Shown here: positions 48,373-56,225 of the stretch, piece by piece
Numbering within the stretch: the stretch's first letter is position 1
Layout: the number at the start of each line of letters is the position of its first letter
NCBI RefSeq assembly: GCF_900142065.1
Contig: NZ_FSRJ01000001.1
Span: 620,001 to 684,000, forward strand
Direction: 5' to 3'
Length of the DNA stretch: 64,000 bases
From: Agromyces cerinus subsp. cerinus
Lineage (GTDB): Bacteria; Actinomycetota; Actinomycetes; Actinomycetales; Microbacteriaceae
The notes under the pieces: generated by a model
Told to the model about the DNA's origin: nothing
Seen by the model: the letters and a program-made list of their open reading frames with translations, nothing else
Databases searched by the model: none
Program-made: the position numbers and the translations under genes

Positions 48373-49280
48373 CGGACTGCCTCCGTGCGGTATTCGACGG
48401 CGTCGGCGGTCAGGGCCATGTAGGCCTCCTCGAGCGACGCGCTGAGCGGGGTGAGTTCGTGGATCGCGAGTCCGTGCTGCGCGGCGAGGTCGCCGATGCC
48501 GGATGCCGCGACTCCCGTCACCTCGAGCACGCCCGCCTCGGAGCGGATGACCGCGACCTCGGGAGCGGCGAGCAGGTCGGCGAGCTGCGAGGAGTGGGGC
48601 GAACGCACGAGGACGCGAGGGCGCGTGCCACCGGCGATGATGTCGGCGACGGGCGCGTCGGCGATGATCTCGCCTCGGCCGAGCACGATGAGGTGGTCGG
48701 CGGTGAGCGCCATCTCGCTCATGAGGTGCGAGGAGAGGAAGATCGTGCGGCCCTCGGATGCGAGGTGGCGCACGAACTGGCGCACCCACAGCACGCCCTC
48801 GGGGTCGAGACCGTTGACGGGCTCGTCGAGGATCAGCGTCGACGGGTCGCCGAGCATCGCAGCGGCGATGCCGAGGCGCTGGCCCATGCCGAGCGAGAAG
48901 CCGCCGACGCGCTTGCGGGCGACCGACTCGAGGCCGGTCATCTCGATGACCTCGCGCACTCGGCTCGCGCCGATGCCGTGCGTGGCGCCCATCGCAAGCA
49001 GGTGGTTGTAGGCGGTGCGGCCGGTGTGCACGGCCTTCGCGTCGAGGAGGGCGCCGACCTCGTGCAGAGGCGCGCGATGCGCGGCGTACGGCTTGCCGTT
49101 GACGGTGACGCGCCCCTCGCTCGGACGGTCGAGTCCGACGATCATGCGCATCGTGGTCGACTTGCCGGCGCCGTTCGGGCCGAGGAACCCGGTGACCTGC
49201 CCGGGGCGGACGGTGAAGCTGATGTCGTTGACGGCGGTCTTCGCGCCGTAGCGCTTGACGAGCCCTTCTGCCGTGATCAT
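48369..49280 (-). CDS. ABC transporter ATPase
   Basis: The 303-residue ATPase has Walker A 'GPNGAGKSTT' (about 36-45), signature 'FSLGMGQRLGIAAAMLGDPS', Walker B 'LILDEPVNGLDPEG' and H-loop 'SSHLMSEMA'. A C-terminal domain of about 80 residues follows as in DrrA/BcrA-type exporters. It is the first gene of the operon ATPase-permease-kinase-regulator (49280 to 45493), whose promoter should lie in the 50 bp upstream of it. Confidence 0.94.
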   Translation of the reverse strand: MITAEGLVKRYGAKTAVNDISFTVRPGQVTGFLGPNGAGKSTTMRMIVGLDRPSEGRVTVNGKPYAAHRAPLHEVGALLDAKAVHTGRTAYNHLLAMGATHGIGASRVREVIEMTGLESVARKRVGGFSLGMGQRLGIAAAMLGDPSTLILDEPVNGLDPEGVLWVRQFVRHLASEGRTIFLSSHLMSEMALTADHLIVLGRGEIIADAPVADIIAGGTRPRVLVRSPHSSQLADLLAAPEVAVIRSEAGVLEVTGVAASGIGDLAAQHGLAIHELTPLSASLEEAYMALTADAVEYRTEAVR

Positions 49281-49331
49281 GTTTCAAGGCTAGGGATCGG
49301 GCGGCGCCGGGACATCCGCCTGAAGAATGGT

Positions 49332-49378
49332 TCAGGGCGGGCCGACGTGGTACCGAAGTACCACTCGACCCGCCCTGA
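49332..49378 (-). terminator. Long nested-stem terminator after second pepN
   Basis: TCAGGGCGGG (49332-49341) pairs with CCCGCCCTGA (49369-49378), and inside it GTGGTAC (49347-49353) pairs with GTACCAC (49358-49364). On the minus strand the inner loop is TTCG, the extra-stable tetraloop. It ends pepN transcripts before the ABC operon promoter. Confidence 0.8.
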
Positions 49379-49394
49379 GCGGCCGTGCGGGGTG

Positions 49395-51983
49395 CTACTG
49401 CGCGTCGCGCGCCTGCGCGGCGAGTGCGCGCTCGACGCCGGCGACGTTCTCGACGACGAGGCGGCGCAGCGCGGGCGCCGCGTCGGCGTTCGCCGCGAGC
49501 CAGGCGTGGCTGGCCTCGACGAGCGCGCGGTTGGCGAGCGGCGCCGGGTAGAGCAGGTCGACGAGCTTCTCGGCGATCGCGTAGCTGCGGCTCTTCCAGA
49601 TGCCGTCGAGCATGCCGAAGTAGCGCTCGATGAACGGCGTCAGCAGCGACTGGTCGTCGGCCCGCACGAAGCCGGTCGCGGTCGTGCGCACGACGGAGTT
49701 CGTCGCCGTGTCGACGTCGATGACCGACGCCCACGCGCGCTGCTTGCCCTCGGCGGTCGGCGTCGCCGCGCGGGCGTGCGCGGCCGACTCCTGACCCGTG
49801 GCGGTCTTGTCGGACTCGAGTCGGGCGTCGATCTCGGCATCTCCGGCGCGGCCTGCGGCGACGAGCGCGATGAGCAGCTCCCAGCCGAGGTCGGTGTCGA
49901 TGTCGAGGCCGTCGAGCGTGATCGAGCCGTCGAAGAGGCCGGCGAGGGCGTCGACGTGCGAACCGGCTTCGGCGATCGAGGCGAACGCCTTCACGAACTG
50001 GAACTGGGCGTCGCTGCCGGCCGCAGCCTGCTGCGCGAGCTGCCAGAACCCGTCGGCGAGGGCGCGGCGCGCCTCCGAGCGGTGCTCGGGAGCGACGTAC
50101 GCGCTCGCCGCGAGCTGCGCGTTCGCGAGGATGATGCGCAGCGTCGTCGACTCGGTCTCGCTCGCGATGTTGCCGAGCACGAGCTCGAGGTAGTCGCTGG
50201 CGCTCGTCTCGGCGTCGCGCACGGCGTCCCACACCGAGCTCCAGACGAGGGCGCGCGCGAGCGGGTCCTCGATCTTCGAGAGGTTCGCGATCGCGACCTG
50301 CTGCGACGCCTCGTCGAGACGGATCTTCGCGTAGGCGAGGTCGTCGTCGTTGAGAAGCACGAGGTCGGGGCGTGCGAGGCCGACGAGCTCCGCGACATCC
50401 GTGCGCTCGCCGTCGATGTCGAGCTCGACGCGGTGCTCGCGCACGAGCGCGCCGTCGACGAGGTTGTAGAAGCCGATCGCGGCGCGGTGCGGGCGGATCG
50501 TCGGGTAGTCGGGGTGCGCCGACTGCAGCACGGTGAAGGCAGTGATCGTGCCCGCGTCATCCGTCGCGATCTCGGGGCGCAGGGTGTTGACGCCCGCGGT
50601 CTCGAGCCAGAGCTTCGACCAGGCCGACAGGTCGCGGCCGCTGGCGACCTCGAGCTCGCCGAGCAGGTCGGCGAGGGTCGTGTTGCCCCAGGCGTGCTTC
50701 TTGAAGTACGCCGAGACGCCCGTGAAGAACGCGTCGATGCCGACCCAGGCGGCCAGCTGCTTGAGCACCGACCCGCCCTTGGCGTAGGTGATGCCGTCGA
50801 AGTTGACGAGCACGTCTTCGAGGTCGCGGATCTCGGCGACGATCGGGTGCGTCGAGGGCAGCTGGTCTTGACGGTACGCCCAGCTCTTCTCCATCGAGTT
50901 GAAGGTCGTCCAGGCGTGGTGCCACTCGGTGGCCTCGGCGGTGGCGATCGTCGACGCCCACTCGGCGAACGACTCGTTCAGCCACAGGTCGTTCCACCAC
51001 TTCATGGTGACGAGGTCGCCGAACCACATGTGCGCGAGCTCGTGCAGGATCGTGACGACCCGGCGCTCCTTGATGGCGTCGGTGACCTTCGAGCGGAACA
51101 CGTAGACCTCGGTGAAGGTCACCGCGCCCGCGTTCTCCATGGCACCGGCGTTGTACTCGGGCACGAAGAGCTGGTCGTACTTCGCGAACGGGTAGGGCAC
51201 GTCGAACTTCGACTCGAAGTACTCGAAGCCCTGCTTCGTCTTCTCGAAGATGTAGTCGGCGTCGAGGTACTGCGAGAGGCTCTTGCGGCTGAACACGCCG
51301 AGGGGGATGACCCGCCCGTCGGAGCTCGTGAGCTCGTCGCGCACGACGTCGTAGGGGCCTGCGATGAGCGCGGTGATGTAGCTCGACATGCGCGGGGTGG
51401 CCTCGAACGCCCAGGTGGCCGTCGAGACGTCGTCGGCGCGGCGGCCCGAGGGGTGCAGCTCGGGCTCGGGCGTCGGCTGGTTCGAGATGACCTGCCAGTG
51501 CGACGGCGCGGTGACCGTGAACTTGAACTCGGCCTTCAGGTCGGGCTGCTCGAACACGGCGAACATGCGACGCGAGTCGGGCACCTCGAACTGGGTGTAG
51601 AGGTAGACCTCGCCGTCGGCGGGGTCGACGAAGCGGTGCAGGCCCTCACCGGTGTTCATGTAGCGGCCGTCGGCGACGACGACGAGCTCGTTCTCGGCGG
51701 CGAGGTTCGGCAGCTGGATGCGCACGCCGTCGCTCACTTCGGCGGGGTCGAGCGCGACGCCGTTCAGGGTGACCGAGTGCACGGTCGCCGTGATGGCGTC
51801 GATGAACGTCGACGCACCCGCGGTCGCGGTGAACCGCACGGTCGTCTGGGTGCGGAACACCTCCGGACCGGTGGTGACATCGAGCACGACGTCGTAGTCG
51901 CGCACCGAGACGAGCGCAGCACGCTCCTCGGCTTCGATTCGGGTGAGGTTCTCTCCGGGCACGTCTGCTCCTTCGGCAGTCAT
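49395..51983 (-). CDS. pepN: Aminopeptidase N (M1), second copy
   Basis: The 862-residue peptidase has GAMENAGAV (about 281), 'HELAHMWFGDLVTMKWW' (about 313) and 'NESFAEW'. It is a full-length paralogue of the gene at 42801: both start with 'NLTRIEAE'-type sequence and share 'WTVLSNATTPEP'-like or 'WQVISNQPTPEPE' patterns. It lacks the tandem repeat insertion. A UUCG hairpin follows its stop. No clear promoter was found upstream. Confidence 0.95.
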   Translation of the reverse strand: MTAEGADVPGENLTRIEAEERAALVSVRDYDVVLDVTTGPEVFRTQTTVRFTATAGASTFIDAITATVHSVTLNGVALDPAEVSDGVRIQLPNLAAENELVVVADGRYMNTGEGLHRFVDPADGEVYLYTQFEVPDSRRMFAVFEQPDLKAEFKFTVTAPSHWQVISNQPTPEPELHPSGRRADDVSTATWAFEATPRMSSYITALIAGPYDVVRDELTSSDGRVIPLGVFSRKSLSQYLDADYIFEKTKQGFEYFESKFDVPYPFAKYDQLFVPEYNAGAMENAGAVTFTEVYVFRSKVTDAIKERRVVTILHELAHMWFGDLVTMKWWNDLWLNESFAEWASTIATAEATEWHHAWTTFNSMEKSWAYRQDQLPSTHPIVAEIRDLEDVLVNFDGITYAKGGSVLKQLAAWVGIDAFFTGVSAYFKKHAWGNTTLADLLGELEVASGRDLSAWSKLWLETAGVNTLRPEIATDDAGTITAFTVLQSAHPDYPTIRPHRAAIGFYNLVDGALVREHRVELDIDGERTDVAELVGLARPDLVLLNDDDLAYAKIRLDEASQQVAIANLSKIEDPLARALVWSSVWDAVRDAETSASDYLELVLGNIASETESTTLRIILANAQLAASAYVAPEHRSEARRALADGFWQLAQQAAAGSDAQFQFVKAFASIAEAGSHVDALAGLFDGSITLDGLDIDTDLGWELLIALVAAGRAGDAEIDARLESDKTATGQESAAHARAATPTAEGKQRAWASVIDVDTATNSVVRTTATGFVRADDQSLLTPFIERYFGMLDGIWKSRSYAIAEKLVDLLYPAPLANRALVEASHAWLAANADAAPALRRLVVENVAGVERALAAQARDAQ

Positions 51984-52084
51984 CGACGCGGCTCGTGGCC
52001 GCAGGCAATGTGCATCAGCCTAGCTCTCGGGCGGCCCGCGGTCACGGACCTGCGGCGGATGAGCAGGCGAGCGGATGCCGCGGC

Positions 52085-52960
52085 TCAGCGCTGCCCGATC
52101 GTGACCACCGCCCCGATGAACGCGGGCAGTGACACGATCACCGCTACGGCGAGGAGTATTCGGCCGACGAGCACCCCGGGCCGGGAAGCCCGGGCTGCGA
52201 GGATCCACGGCAGCGCGCGCGGGAACATGAACGCCACGAGCGCTCCGACCGCGAGCACGACGCCGACGGGCACGAGCACGACCGCCGCGAGGAGCGGCGA
52301 CACCGGGACGAGCCACCGATCGCGGGTGAGGAGCGGCAGGCTCCGGCTGAGGCGGCCGGCGAGCGCCGCGAGGAACGCACCCTGCAGCACGGCGAGCGCG
52401 GCGAACAGCAGCAGGGTGAGCCAACCGGGCCCGACGATCGCGAAGTCGAAGTTCGAGGTGCGGAGCGGCTCGACGAACGGTGCGACGGTCACGAGTAGCA
52501 GTGCGCCGAACGTCGGCCCGCCGAGGCGACCCGGCGGGAGCCAGGGAGCGACCAGCAGGTACACGGCGGCCGACGCGAAGGCGGCGGGCAGGGCGCCGAA
52601 GATGAGGTACGACACGGTTCCGTCGAGCGTGATGTCACCGACCCGGGCGAACGCCTCGGTGATGCTGCCGGTCGCCTGGGGCGAGGTCTCGGCGAGCAGC
52701 CGCATGATGAGCCGCCCGCCGGCGCCGGTGATCACGAGGCCCGAGACGGTGCCGAGCACCGTGAAGACGGTCGCCCACCAGACGTACACCTTCAGACCGG
52801 CGAGGTGCCGCGGCATCCGCTTCGCTGGTTCAGTTGTCGCCGTACGGGCGGTGACGAGGGCCGATGGGGCCGGCGGCTCGACGAGGCGCTCGCCCGACCA
52901 CATCGCGGTGAGCGCGAGGCCGACGACCAGGAGTGCACCGCACACGATGATCAGGAGCAT
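52085..52960 (-). CDS. Multi-pass membrane protein, unknown
   Basis: The 291-residue protein has about seven membrane segments (residues 1-20, 48-70, 100-130, 150-165, 180-205, 225-250, 265-290). It is rich in Leu/Val/Ala with 'TGAGGRLIMRLLAETSPQA' between segments. ATG 52960 follows GGAAGGGGG; the longer reading frame start at 53065 is rejected. I know no family for it. The gap 52961-53256 contains no convincing gene, only a short plus-strand frame ending 'GYEDVWSDEALLLG' at 53217 that may be a gene remnant. Confidence 0.72.
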   Translation of the reverse strand: MLLIIVCGALLVVGLALTAMWSGERLVEPPAPSALVTARTATTEPAKRMPRHLAGLKVYVWWATVFTVLGTVSGLVITGAGGRLIMRLLAETSPQATGSITEAFARVGDITLDGTVSYLIFGALPAAFASAAVYLLVAPWLPPGRLGGPTFGALLLVTVAPFVEPLRTSNFDFAIVGPGWLTLLLFAALAVLQGAFLAALAGRLSRSLPLLTRDRWLVPVSPLLAAVVLVPVGVVLAVGALVAFMFPRALPWILAARASRPGVLVGRILLAVAVIVSLPAFIGAVVTIGQR

Positions 52961-53256
52961 GCGACCCCCTTCCATGGAAGGCGCTCGCGAGCCTACTGCC
53001 GGTGGAGCGGTGCCCGCCGCCCCCAGAATGCGGCGCCGTGGTGGCGCGGCGCCTTCCCTCCGCATCCGTGAAGGCCCTAGCGTGGCAGCATGCGCACCTC
53101 TGTCGGTTCCGAGGCGGCCCGCGGTCGGCAGCGCCGCCGGAAATCATCACTGGAGGAGTGGAGCGTCTTGCGGGCTACGAGGATGTCTGGTCCGACGAAG
53201 CACTGCTGCTGGGCTGATTGCAGGTGCGTTGGAGCTGGTCAGTTGGAGAGAACCAA

Positions 53257-53727
53257 GTGAAACCGAAATTCGTCTATGTTGCGGTCGGCGTCATGTCCCT
53301 CGCCTTGCTCGACGTGGTGCTGTGGGCAATCAGCTTGTCGCCGGACTTTCGGTTGCAGTCCGCCGAACCCGGCATCGCCGTTCCCATCGTGCTCATCATC
53401 ATCGTTCGGTATGGGTTCGGCGGTCTCGTTGGCCTCGGTACCGGGCTGGTGGCGAGTGCGCTGACGAGCCGCGTCAGCGCGGAACGTTGGGTTCGGCCCG
53501 TCATCTTTTCGGCGCTCAACGCGGTGCAGCAAAGTGTCGTCTTCTTCGTAGTCGAACTGATGACATGGCTCTTCGGGTTGCCGGCCCCCGCTGGCGTCGT
53601 GTTCGTGCTCGGACTGCTCGCTGCGTTCTGCGTTGCATTCGGATCCACGGCTGGAATCAACCTCGGCGGGTCAGATGATGGAATCTCGGAGCAGGGTCAC
53701 GCGAGGATGGGAGCGACCGATCGGTGA
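53257..53727 (+). CDS. Small four-span membrane protein
   Basis: The 156-residue protein has about four hydrophobic segments (4-24, 36-52, 55-75, 95-140). GTG 53257 has TTGGAGAG upstream; an in-frame TTG at 53218 is the track of a longer frame. The C terminus is polar (GGSDDGISEQGHARMGATDR). No family is recognised. It is the first of a row of plus-strand accessory genes that stand between two host minus-strand genes. Confidence 0.68.
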   Translation: MKPKFVYVAVGVMSLALLDVVLWAISLSPDFRLQSAEPGIAVPIVLIIIVRYGFGGLVGLGTGLVASALTSRVSAERWVRPVIFSALNAVQQSVVFFVVELMTWLFGLPAPAGVVFVLGLLAAFCVAFGSTAGINLGGSDDGISEQGHARMGATDR

Positions 53728-53915
53728 GGACATCGCGATGGCGCGGCAGGACACCGGTTCCGAGTCTCACGTATTGCGGCGGACGAGTTCATTGATTCTG
53801 ATGGCGTTTTTGTCTCGATTGAACTCACTATGGACCATACGGTGACCTCTACGAGTTGGACAGCTTCAGGGCAGATTTCGCTCCGCTGGGTTCGTTGCCA
53901 TCCAACGAGTTGTGA
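53728..53915 (+). pseudogene. Remnant of an immunity-like gene, frameshifted
   Basis: Two adjacent frames read like one protein: 'FRVSRIAADEFIDSDGVFVS', 'IELTMDH', then after a shift near 53842-53850 'GDLYELDSFRADFAPLGSLP' and 'SNEL' before the stop at 53913-53915. No start codon or ribosome site fits either frame. The C-terminal 'YELDSFRADFAPL' pattern resembles small immunity-type proteins of actinobacteria by recollection. It is probably a decayed gene. Confidence 0.5.
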
Positions 53916-53951
53916 ACGCATATCAACCCTGATGCCGATGAGAGGGCGATA

Positions 53952-54296
53952 ATGGCCCAGAGACTGAGCGTGCCGCAGATCAGTGAGCTGGCTGGCATGC
54001 CGATGGACGTTCAGCCGGGTCCTGCTGGAGTACTCATGTTGACATCGTGGGCGAATGATGGGGATGTCGTTTCGCTGACTTGGGACGAGACCGCGGGATC
54101 GGTGAGCGTCCGTTGGTCTCACGGCGCAATCGAGCGAATGACCCTCGAACGGGAGACCGCATCGAAGGTTTCGGTGCGGGAGGCGCTCGGCCGAGTCGAA
54201 CTTCGAGTGTGGTCCCGGCCGGAGCGCTTCACAGGCGAGCTATTGGTGAGCGTTGGCGAACATGTCTCGGTGTCCGACGCGCTGCTGCGAGCCTGA
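53952..54296 (+). CDS. Hypothetical accessory protein
   Basis: The 114-residue protein is alpha/beta, Ser/Val-rich, with 'TSWANDGDVVSLTWDETAGS' and 'RVELRVWSRPERFTGELLVS', suggesting a beta-sandwich of the immunity or PH-like kind. GAGAGG lies 7 nt before ATG. It stops 11 nt before the next gene, so they form an operon. No family is recognised. Confidence 0.6.
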   Translation: MAQRLSVPQISELAGMPMDVQPGPAGVLMLTSWANDGDVVSLTWDETAGSVSVRWSHGAIERMTLERETASKVSVREALGRVELRVWSRPERFTGELLVSVGEHVSVSDALLRA

Positions 54297-54307
54297 AGGG
54301 CGCTGGA

Positions 54308-54991
54308 ATGGTGGGACGAGCTCTGGATCGGACGAAGACGCTGAATAGCGCTCCACCGCAGCGGGCTGCAACCCTGCGTTCGAGTCGGCTCTGGCTGTGG
54401 TCGATCCTGATCGCCATCCCCCTCGCTGTCGCCCAGGTCGTGCGAATCGCTGGTGCGTTCGTGGAATCCACCTCCCGCGGTTGGGAAGCGGTCGAAGCCG
54501 TCGCCCTCGGTGCAGTGATCGTCGTGATCATCGTCATCCTGATGGCGGTCATCTTCGGACTACCGAGGGCCATGCGCTTCCGATTCGTGCGAGCTCGTTC
54601 GGCGGGCACGGTGATTCTCTGTCGTCGAGCACTCGATCTCCCAGAGGGTTTGCGCATACATCTCGGGCGAAGCGTCTTGGCAGCAGGTTCGGATGAGTTC
54701 TTCGTCATGGCCGTCGAATCGAACGCGCTGAATCTCTATCGAATTCACGGCGAGCCGAATGCGATCGCCACTTTGGCTGCGGATGATCTCGAGGCAGTCG
54801 ATCTCGGCGAGGCCGCCTTCTATGTTGGGCGTCGCAATGCGATTACCGTGACTCTCGCGGGAGCACCGGGCGGGGCGTTCTCATTCCTCCCGTACCGCCG
54901 CCCCTACCCACTTGGCACGATTGCGATGCCGCCAGGAGAGATCAAGGGCATCTCCGACCTTCTCCGAAATTGGCGGCGCCATGTCGATTGA
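54308..54991 (+). CDS. Two-span membrane protein, unknown
   Basis: The 227-residue protein has two N-terminal membrane segments (about 27-50 and 64-85) followed by a 140-residue cytoplasmic-looking domain ('GTVILCRRALDLPEGLRIHL', 'SLYRIHGEPNAIATLAADDL' type motifs) that may be a PH-like sandwich. ATG 54308 has GAAGGG upstream. It overlaps the next gene by 11 nt. Related proteins often occur near T7SS or toxin loci, but this is inference. Confidence 0.62.
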   Translation: MVGRALDRTKTLNSAPPQRAATLRSSRLWLWSILIAIPLAVAQVVRIAGAFVESTSRGWEAVEAVALGAVIVVIIVILMAVIFGLPRAMRFRFVRARSAGTVILCRRALDLPEGLRIHLGRSVLAAGSDEFFVMAVESNALNLYRIHGEPNAIATLAADDLEAVDLGEAAFYVGRRNAITVTLAGAPGGAFSFLPYRRPYPLGTIAMPPGEIKGISDLLRNWRRHVD

Positions 54992-55127
54992 CGCAAATGA
55001 ACTGTGGTCACCGCTCGTTGAGCACTACGGTGCCATTGCGGCAGGAGTGGCTCGAGACCCAGTGGCCGCGTTCGCATCGAGGTTAGGCCGGGACGTGGTG
55101 TTGATGCGAGAGGACTCCTGCTGGTGA
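54981..55127 (+). CDS. 48-residue small protein, possibly truncated
   Basis: The ORF encodes 48 residues (MSIDANELWSPLVEHYG..., ending 'REDSCW') without membrane segments or a recognisable family. It overlaps the gene before (11 nt) and after (4 nt, GTGA). Its length and the decayed state of the neighbourhood leave open that it is the shortened end of a larger protein. Confidence 0.45.
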   Translation: MSIDANELWSPLVEHYGAIAAGVARDPVAAFASRLGRDVVLMREDSCW

Positions 55128-55579
55128 GCGAACAGCAACGCAAGCAGCGATGGCAGGAAAATCACCCGGAGGTACAGCTCCCTTGGTCAGAAGATGGCTG
55201 GTTCGCTGATTCTCGAAAGGCTGCCGAGTCGAGCGAGCTGGACGCCGTTGTCGAGGAGTCCCGTGGCCGTGGCGTTGATCCGCGCGGCTATCGTGAACGC
55301 CGGCCAGGCGTCACATGGGGTCCGGCCATGCACAATCCGTATCCATCGATCGTCCTCGCGATTGGACTCGTCGGAGTCGGTGTATTCGTCTTGAACAAGC
55401 TCGGCACCGAGAGCATTGGCGCTTGGTGTGTCGCGGGCTTCTTCTGGCTCATGGGCACGACGACCCTTGTGCTCACGGCAATCCGGATTCCGGGCTGGCA
55501 CAAAGCGCGCAGGGGTGTTCGCCGCCATATCCGAGTGAACGGCGGGGAGATGCCGGATGACCTGAAATGGTATCGCTGA
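55124..55579 (+). CDS. Two-span membrane protein, unknown
   Basis: The 151-residue protein has a charged N-terminal half (residues 1-65) and two membrane segments (about 73-95 and 98-118), then a basic tail 'KARRGVRRHIRVNGGEMPDD'. GTG overlaps the preceding stop by 4 nt; GAGAGG lies 10 nt upstream. No family is recognised. Confidence 0.6.
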   Translation: MSEQQRKQRWQENHPEVQLPWSEDGWFADSRKAAESSELDAVVEESRGRGVDPRGYRERRPGVTWGPAMHNPYPSIVLAIGLVGVGVFVLNKLGTESIGAWCVAGFFWLMGTTTLVLTAIRIPGWHKARRGVRRHIRVNGGEMPDDLKWYR

Positions 55580-55646
55580 GGTTCCGGAGTCGAGTCAACG
55601 ATCAGAGTCGAGTGCCCAACGAGGATTGCGAAAAGGAGCACGTACG

Positions 55647-56221
55647 GTGGGGGACCAACCGCGATCCCGCCGAGAACGGAAGAGCACCGTCAACCTCACG
55701 AACGTGAACTCTCGCATGTGGCGCCCTTTGGGGCTCTTCTGCTGATGAGTCTGCTCACCGGTTGTTCGTCGGATACTCCGGAGTTCGAACCGCCGATGGT
55801 GTGGCAGGCGCAGACATCATGCTCGTGGGACGAAGAGACGCAGCGGGGTGAGTGTTTCCCGGACGATGTGGTCGTCGAGCTGTTCGATGACGGTCGAGCG
55901 TCATTGACGGGGTTCCCGGTCGGGCGTTCGGTTCGGGAAGGCTCAGGCGCCTATTGCATCGACGGATTCACCGACGAGCGCTACACGGGTGAGGCAACGT
56001 GGGAGGTGCGGAATCAGTTCTCGTTCTTCGTCGATTTCGACGAGTCGCGGATCCTCGTTTCCGGAGACGCGCAGTTCGGTGAGCAGGACTGAAGCACCAT
56101 CGGGTTCGACGCCTGTGGGGGAGAGCGGCAGTGGGACTTCGGCTACGTATGCGGTGACTCGGGTTACGGGGGCGATCAGAACGTGACAGCGTTCCGAGAC
56201 GAATGCCCGTCCGCCGGCTGA
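55647..56221 (+). pseudogene. Disrupted lipoprotein gene
   Basis: GTG 55647 has AAAAGGAG upstream and encodes MGDQPRSRRERKSTVN... to 'MWRPLGLFC' then stop; the -1 frame continues as 'LLLMSLLTGCSSDTPEFEPP', a lipobox without its charged start. A one-base loss near 55738-55742 would explain this. The lipoprotein frame then meets TGA at 56090-56092 and continues in the same frame as 'STIGFDACGGERQWDFGYVC' to 'ECPSAG' and stop at 56219-56221. A TGG-to-TGA change is likely. The middle part (55718-56092, 124 residues) is the only open piece. Confidence 0.55.
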
Positions 56222-56225
56222 CGCA

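Noticed and set aside
53002-53217. A 71-residue plus-strand ORF upstream of the accessory island
   Set aside because: Its first two-thirds is antisense to the start of the 52085 gene and low-complexity; only the last 20 codons look protein-like, perhaps a remnant.
48459-53678. A 1739-residue plus-strand open frame across the ABC and pepN genes
   Set aside because: It is antisense to well-defined genes with complete motifs; high GC at third positions makes such open frames common on the opposite strand.
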